A stretch of DNA of 64,000 nucleotides from Serendipita indica DSM 11827 (lineage: Eukaryota; Basidiomycota; Agaricomycetes; Sebacinales; Serendipitaceae), in the NCBI GenBank assembly GCA_910890315.1, contig CAJVGD010000046.1, positions 806,001 to 870,000 of the forward strand, given 5' to 3'. The number at the start of each line of letters is the position of its first letter. Position 1 is the first letter of the stretch. The translations under genes were made by a program, and so were the position numbers. Below are positions 60,320 through 64,000 of this stretch, one piece after another. A model generated the notes under the pieces. The model made no database searches. It worked only from the letters and a program-made list of their open reading frames with translations, and had not been told where the DNA came from.

Positions 60320-61550
60320 ATGATGCAGGTTTCCGTCTCGCCACCGCGGCCACGCCCGTCAATAGCGATTCACATCCAGCCAAACGCGCATCGTAACGCG
60401 CACCATTTTACACTCCCGAGGAAACGAAAACGCAGTGTGCATTACTCATCTTCAGATGAAGAATCTGGGGCTTCTTCTGCAATTGCGACGAGCACGGCGC
60501 TTCATGGCTTGGATGGATACTCGTCGTCTTCGCCTATAAAGGAGCACGAGGGCAGGCTGATTACTCGCAAAGGATCTGGAAGTGGTGGATATGATGAACG
60601 AGGAGTACGAGAGGGTGATTTAGAGGGCGAGAGAAGACATCATAAGCGCGTCAAGAGAACGATTGCACAAATGGGTGGTCTCTCATTGCACCCAACTCCA
60701 CCCGGTACTCAGCAGATTCAGCAATCTTCGTACGAAGATCGCGACGGTTACGGACACGCTCCATCGTCTTCTTTTAGTGGTGATCCTATGGTCAGCCACA
60801 GCTCGTCTCACCCATGTCGAATGCGTCTGGAACATCATATGGATCTATTCGTGGAGAAACTGGAGCTGGATACCATGGTGTAGATGGACCGGAGCTGTTG
60901 GAATTCGACGAGGCGTTCATGCCGCGGGAGCATGGTCACGGTCATGATCACGAACATGATGCATGGGATAGTTATCGCCACACTTTTGTCCCAGAGATTG
61001 AAGACTTGCCTCTCCCGCCTCGCTCGTCCACCTCACATACGACAACAGCCACGAGCAATGATATCAAAATGGGAGGTACAGGCTGGTATGAACCTGAGAA
61101 AGACCGTGAGTACATGGTGCTTCTTGTGGCATATGGCTGCCCATATGGAACACTGCATTCTAACATGCACGTTACACAGGAATCGTGATCACAGACCTTG
61201 ACGACTCGGATCTAGACACAGACGCCAATGCACCCTCACCAAACGCGCAGGATGCGGAGATAATGGACGATGATGAGCGACCGTTTCACACATTCAAGGT
61301 TTCAAGTGCATACCTACAGCGATTTGGCAAGCCAGCCAATGCACCAGAAATCCCACCAGCACCGTCAACAATCATCGAGAATGCTGGCTCGGAGTGCCAA
61401 GCGTTAGTGCTTTACCGTCCGTCGTTTCCAATCTACAAACACGTATCTGTGGAGCCGAGTATAGATGCTCAGAAGGCGGTGATGGCCGATATTACAACAA
61501 TGAATGCGGAGACTACGGGTAGTGGCGATGCTATGGAGTTGGATGACTGA
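60320..61550 (+). CDS. Unknown acidic, disordered protein (apparent frameshift)
   Basis: No family is recognised. The ATG at 60320 gives MMQVSVSPPRPRPSIAI, then a nuclear-type basic patch TLPRKRKRSVHYSSSDEES and RRHHKRVKRTIAQMGG. A Ser-rich stretch ends SHSSSHP. Coding-like sequence then continues one base out of frame: MSNASGTSYGSIRGETG, FMPREHGHGHDHEHD and GTGWYEPEKD. The change lies in a CCC run at about 60811-60814 and no intron explains it. A clean intron (61109-61181) then joins RIVITDLDDSDLDTDAN, FHTFKVSSAYLQRFGKP and LVLYRPSFPIYK, ending AMELDD. The His/Asp-rich patch (HGHGHDHEHD) could bind metal. The gene precedes FCF1 on the same strand. Confidence 0.55.
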
Positions 61551-61735
61551 TTATTGAGGAGGGTTGTCTCTTCTCGAATTGCTTATGCCTGTGCTAGTGC
61601 TCTACTCTCTGTACAGTAGTGTTATCTGAACGTGTTGAGCGACCCAACTCGTTTGAAAATAGACTGTGATGATTGCCACTTAGCGTGAACAATTATGCTG
61701 AGGCGTTGCCACCAACTTGAAACTTGACTCTCCCA

Positions 61736-62584
61736 ATGGTACGCGTGAAACTCATGGCCAGGTCGGAGAAAAACGATTTAATGCACTATATCTCTAGGGA
61801 AAGGCAAAGAAAACGCGCAAATTTGCTACCGTCAAGCGACTACTCAGCCCAAAGGATGCGAGACTGTGCGTCTCCATTGCTGTGCCTGCAAAATCTAACA
61901 AGAATGCTTCGATAGAAAAGAAAACAAGGTAAAGCAAGCCGCAAAGGAAGCAGAAGCGAAAGAAAAGGCTGTCAGAAGAGTGTGCGTCTCCTCTTGTTCG
62001 ACAGATGCACGGTTAATCTCATAAGAGACTAGAACACAAGTCTCTTCTGCACTCTTTTTGTCGCACAATACCTCACTTGGGCCCCCCTACCGCGTGCTCG
62101 TCGACACGAATTTTATTAACTTCAGCCTGCAAAACAAGCTCGAGCTCGTGGCAGGCATGATGGACTGCCTATATGCAAAGTGTGAGTATCTAGGTTCTCT
62201 GCCACGTAGCAAGATCTGATATTCCTGTTACAGGTATCCCATGCATCACCGACTGTGTGATGGCGGAGCTCGAGAAGCTGGGCCCGAAATATAGAATTGC
62301 GCTCCGGTACATATCTTACTCGCCTTTAGAGACTATTTACTGACAGCTAGGGACATAGAGTGGCTCGCGACCCACGCTTTGAACATCTCACATGCACGCA
62401 CAAGGGTGTGTATGCTGACGACTGTCTTATCGACCGCATCACACAGCACAAATGCTATATTGTCGCCACATGTGATAAGGAGCTCCGGAGACGCGTGCGC
62501 AAGGTCCCGGGCGTACCACTAATGTACATTGTCCGAAGACGGTACGCCATTGAGCGTCTTCCAGACGGTGGTGCACCCGCATAA
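61736..62584 (+). CDS. FCF1: FCF1/Utp24 PIN-domain rRNA-processing nuclease
   Basis: This essential SSU-processome endonuclease cuts pre-rRNA at sites A1/A2. The predicted start codon (61736-61738) is directly followed by a 59-bp intron (61739-61797). The next exon reads [23 protein letters not shown], matching the family N-terminus [11 protein letters not shown]. Further exons give a Lys/Glu-rich stretch, then [33 protein letters not shown] with the PIN Asp in [59 protein letters not shown] and [14 protein letters not shown] follow. Catalytic acidic residues are all present. The protein is close to the usual 190-200 residues. Confidence 0.93.
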
Positions 62585-62743
62585 CCTGGTACACGTATAT
62601 ACTCGCTGGTATGGTATGCATGTAGATTACTCTTCGTGTTCTTATTCAAGCTACTTGCAAAGTAGGGATCCATTCAACCTCTGCATAAGCGAGTGGGGGA
62701 GTAGTTTAACACAAAGGGTAGTATAATATAGGGACCGATGCCT

Positions 62744-64000
62744 CTATTCGATGATCTTGGTGACAATACCGGTACCGACTAAGGAAGCGTCAGCGATAAT
62801 AAACATTGCTAGAGAAGTACGAACTTGTCTTGCCACCCTCACGTAATGTGAACCGTGAACCAATTTCTAGCGCGACATCCGTATGCGTGGAAACGGCCAA
62901 CTCGACGTTGTCGCCAGGGACGACCTACGGGCATAAGTACTCGATCATTGACCAGAGGAGGAGCTTACCATCTTTTCGTGTGCATCCGCTGTACCCTCGG
63001 GGAAGTTGAGTGTTGCAGTCACATCGGCGGTACGGATGAAGAGCTGAGGTCGATATCCATCATGGAACGGTGCATACCGCCCACCCTCGTCCTTTGTTAG
63101 AGCCTACACACCGTTAGGATAGACAAAATTGCGATAAACTACGGCTTACGTAGATTTGTGCCAGGAATTTGGTGTGCGACTTGATCGAACCAACGGCAGC
63201 AATGACCATTCCTCGTCGTACTTGCTCACGCTTAATACCACGAAGCAGAGTACCCATATCATCTCCAGCTTCTCCGCGGTCCAACTCCTTATGGAACATC
63301 TCTACTCATATTTAGACATGAAGAAAGATGACGGCGAGACATACCAATGCCAGTAACTATGGTCTTCATATTCTTCGCGCCCATTCCAACGATTTCGACT
63401 TCCTGATTCTTGGTAATCACGCCTCGCTCAGCCTGGAACCGTATGAGTTCTGATCAGACTTGATATGGAGGTAGAGTCACCTTTCCGGTGCACACGGTGC
63501 CACGTCCAGCGATCGAGAAGGTATCTAAACGATATTAGCTCTTACCCAGACGGTTCTGGAACAACGTACCCTCAATAGGGAGGAGGAAGGGCTTGTCGAG
63601 GTCACCTAAAGAACATAAACGCCTGCGCCAATTCTAAGTTCGTGTACTTACGTGGTGGTACCTCCAGCCACTCATCACAAGCTTGCAAAAGCTTCTCGAT
63701 TCTGTCCTGTCCAATCTCCTTGTCACGACCCTCGAGGGCAGCAAGTGCCGACCCCATGATAATTGGGGTGTTCTCGCCATCGTAACCATATTGCGTCAAG
63801 AGCTCTCGGATCTCCATCTCAACCAATTCGAGCATCTCTGGGTCGTCAATCACATCAATCTTGTTGATGAACACGCAAAGCTTTTTGATGCCGACTTGCT
63901 TGGCGAGGAGCAAATGCTCACGAGTTTGCGGCATTTGTCCGTCGGTCGCAGATACGACCTATAATGTGTCAAAGCTATGAACAGTCACATAGAGAAACTC
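62744..64000 (-). CDS. Mitochondrial elongation factor Tu (N-terminal part outside window)
   Basis: EF-Tu delivers aminoacyl-tRNA to mitochondrial ribosomes. The visible part starts inside the GTPase domain: [33 protein letters not shown] with the NKxD motif, then [35 protein letters not shown] and [58 protein letters not shown] and [30 protein letters not shown] follow. It ends [11 protein letters not shown] at 62744. Small introns interrupt every 100-200 bp. The 5' end and any transit peptide lie beyond 64000. It converges on FCF1 with 159 bp between. Confidence 0.93.

Noticed and set aside
1-64000. Search for a defence, toxin, CRISPR or virus-derived system
   Set aside because: No reverse transcriptase, integrase, capsid, transposase, CRISPR repeat or secondary-metabolite core gene was recognised. 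All larger frames fit ordinary fungal genes or shadows of them.

Overview
The window is eukaryotic nuclear DNA from a filamentous basidiomycete. Most genes are split by short introns of about 45-60 bp, and gene spacing is tight. The gene set (phenylalanine ammonia-lyase, two DUF6533 membrane proteins, an Ime2/MAK-type kinase with a TEY loop, a DUF1996-WSC-CBM1 secreted protein) fits Agaricomycetes. A Rhizoctonia-like lineage is possible but is only an inference. I recognise no rRNA, tRNA, CRISPR array, virus-like element or bacterial-style operon.

Layout. 1-9.3 kb: secreted RNase T2 (+, 5' end outside the window), ER glucosidase II alpha (-), phenylalanine ammonia-lyase (-), and a divergent sarcosine-oxidase-like flavoenzyme (+). 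10.4-19.2 kb: Ime2/MAK-type kinase, a Prm10/ThrE-family membrane transporter and a Ser/Pro-rich unknown protein, all +. 19.5-26.8 kb: an F-BAR/SH3 cytokinesis protein, directly followed by a second gene that repeats only its linker and SH3 part, then an F-box protein. 26.9-37.4 kb: BRCT protein (-), a cytochrome b5-FMN dehydrogenase with a predicted C-terminal SKL (-), an alpha-arrestin (+) and a TRP/Flc channel-like protein (-). 38.1-41.6 kb: two convergent DUF6533 paralogues. 41.6-43.6 kb: gene-poor. 43.6-48.9 kb: DUF1996-WSC-CBM1 protein (+), a small membrane protein with an internal duplication (-), and a Psr1-like phosphatase (+). 49.6-56.6 kb: Trk potassium transporter (+), a 206-bp fold-back element, a steroid 5-alpha-reductase-type protein (-) and a Bles03-like protein (+). 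57.2-64 kb: BET bromodomain protein, an unknown acidic protein, FCF1 (all +), and the 3' part of mitochondrial EF-Tu (-).

These are mostly independent housekeeping and accessory genes, not one pathway. The loose functional links are septation and cell polarity (the F-BAR/SH3 pair), wall and cellulose contact (the DUF1996-WSC-CBM1 protein), and nutrient or ion transport and its control (arrestin, Trk, TRP/Flc, Prm10).

The most unusual signals are: (1) micro-exons of 12, 5 and possibly 1 nt in the DUF1996 gene; (2) at least four GC-AG introns in three genes; (3) a flavocytochrome-b2-like enzyme predicted to be peroxisomal; (4) a partial tandem duplicate of the F-BAR gene that kept only the SH3 half; and (5) four genes, each broken by what looks like one missing base, which suggests consensus errors as much as real decay.
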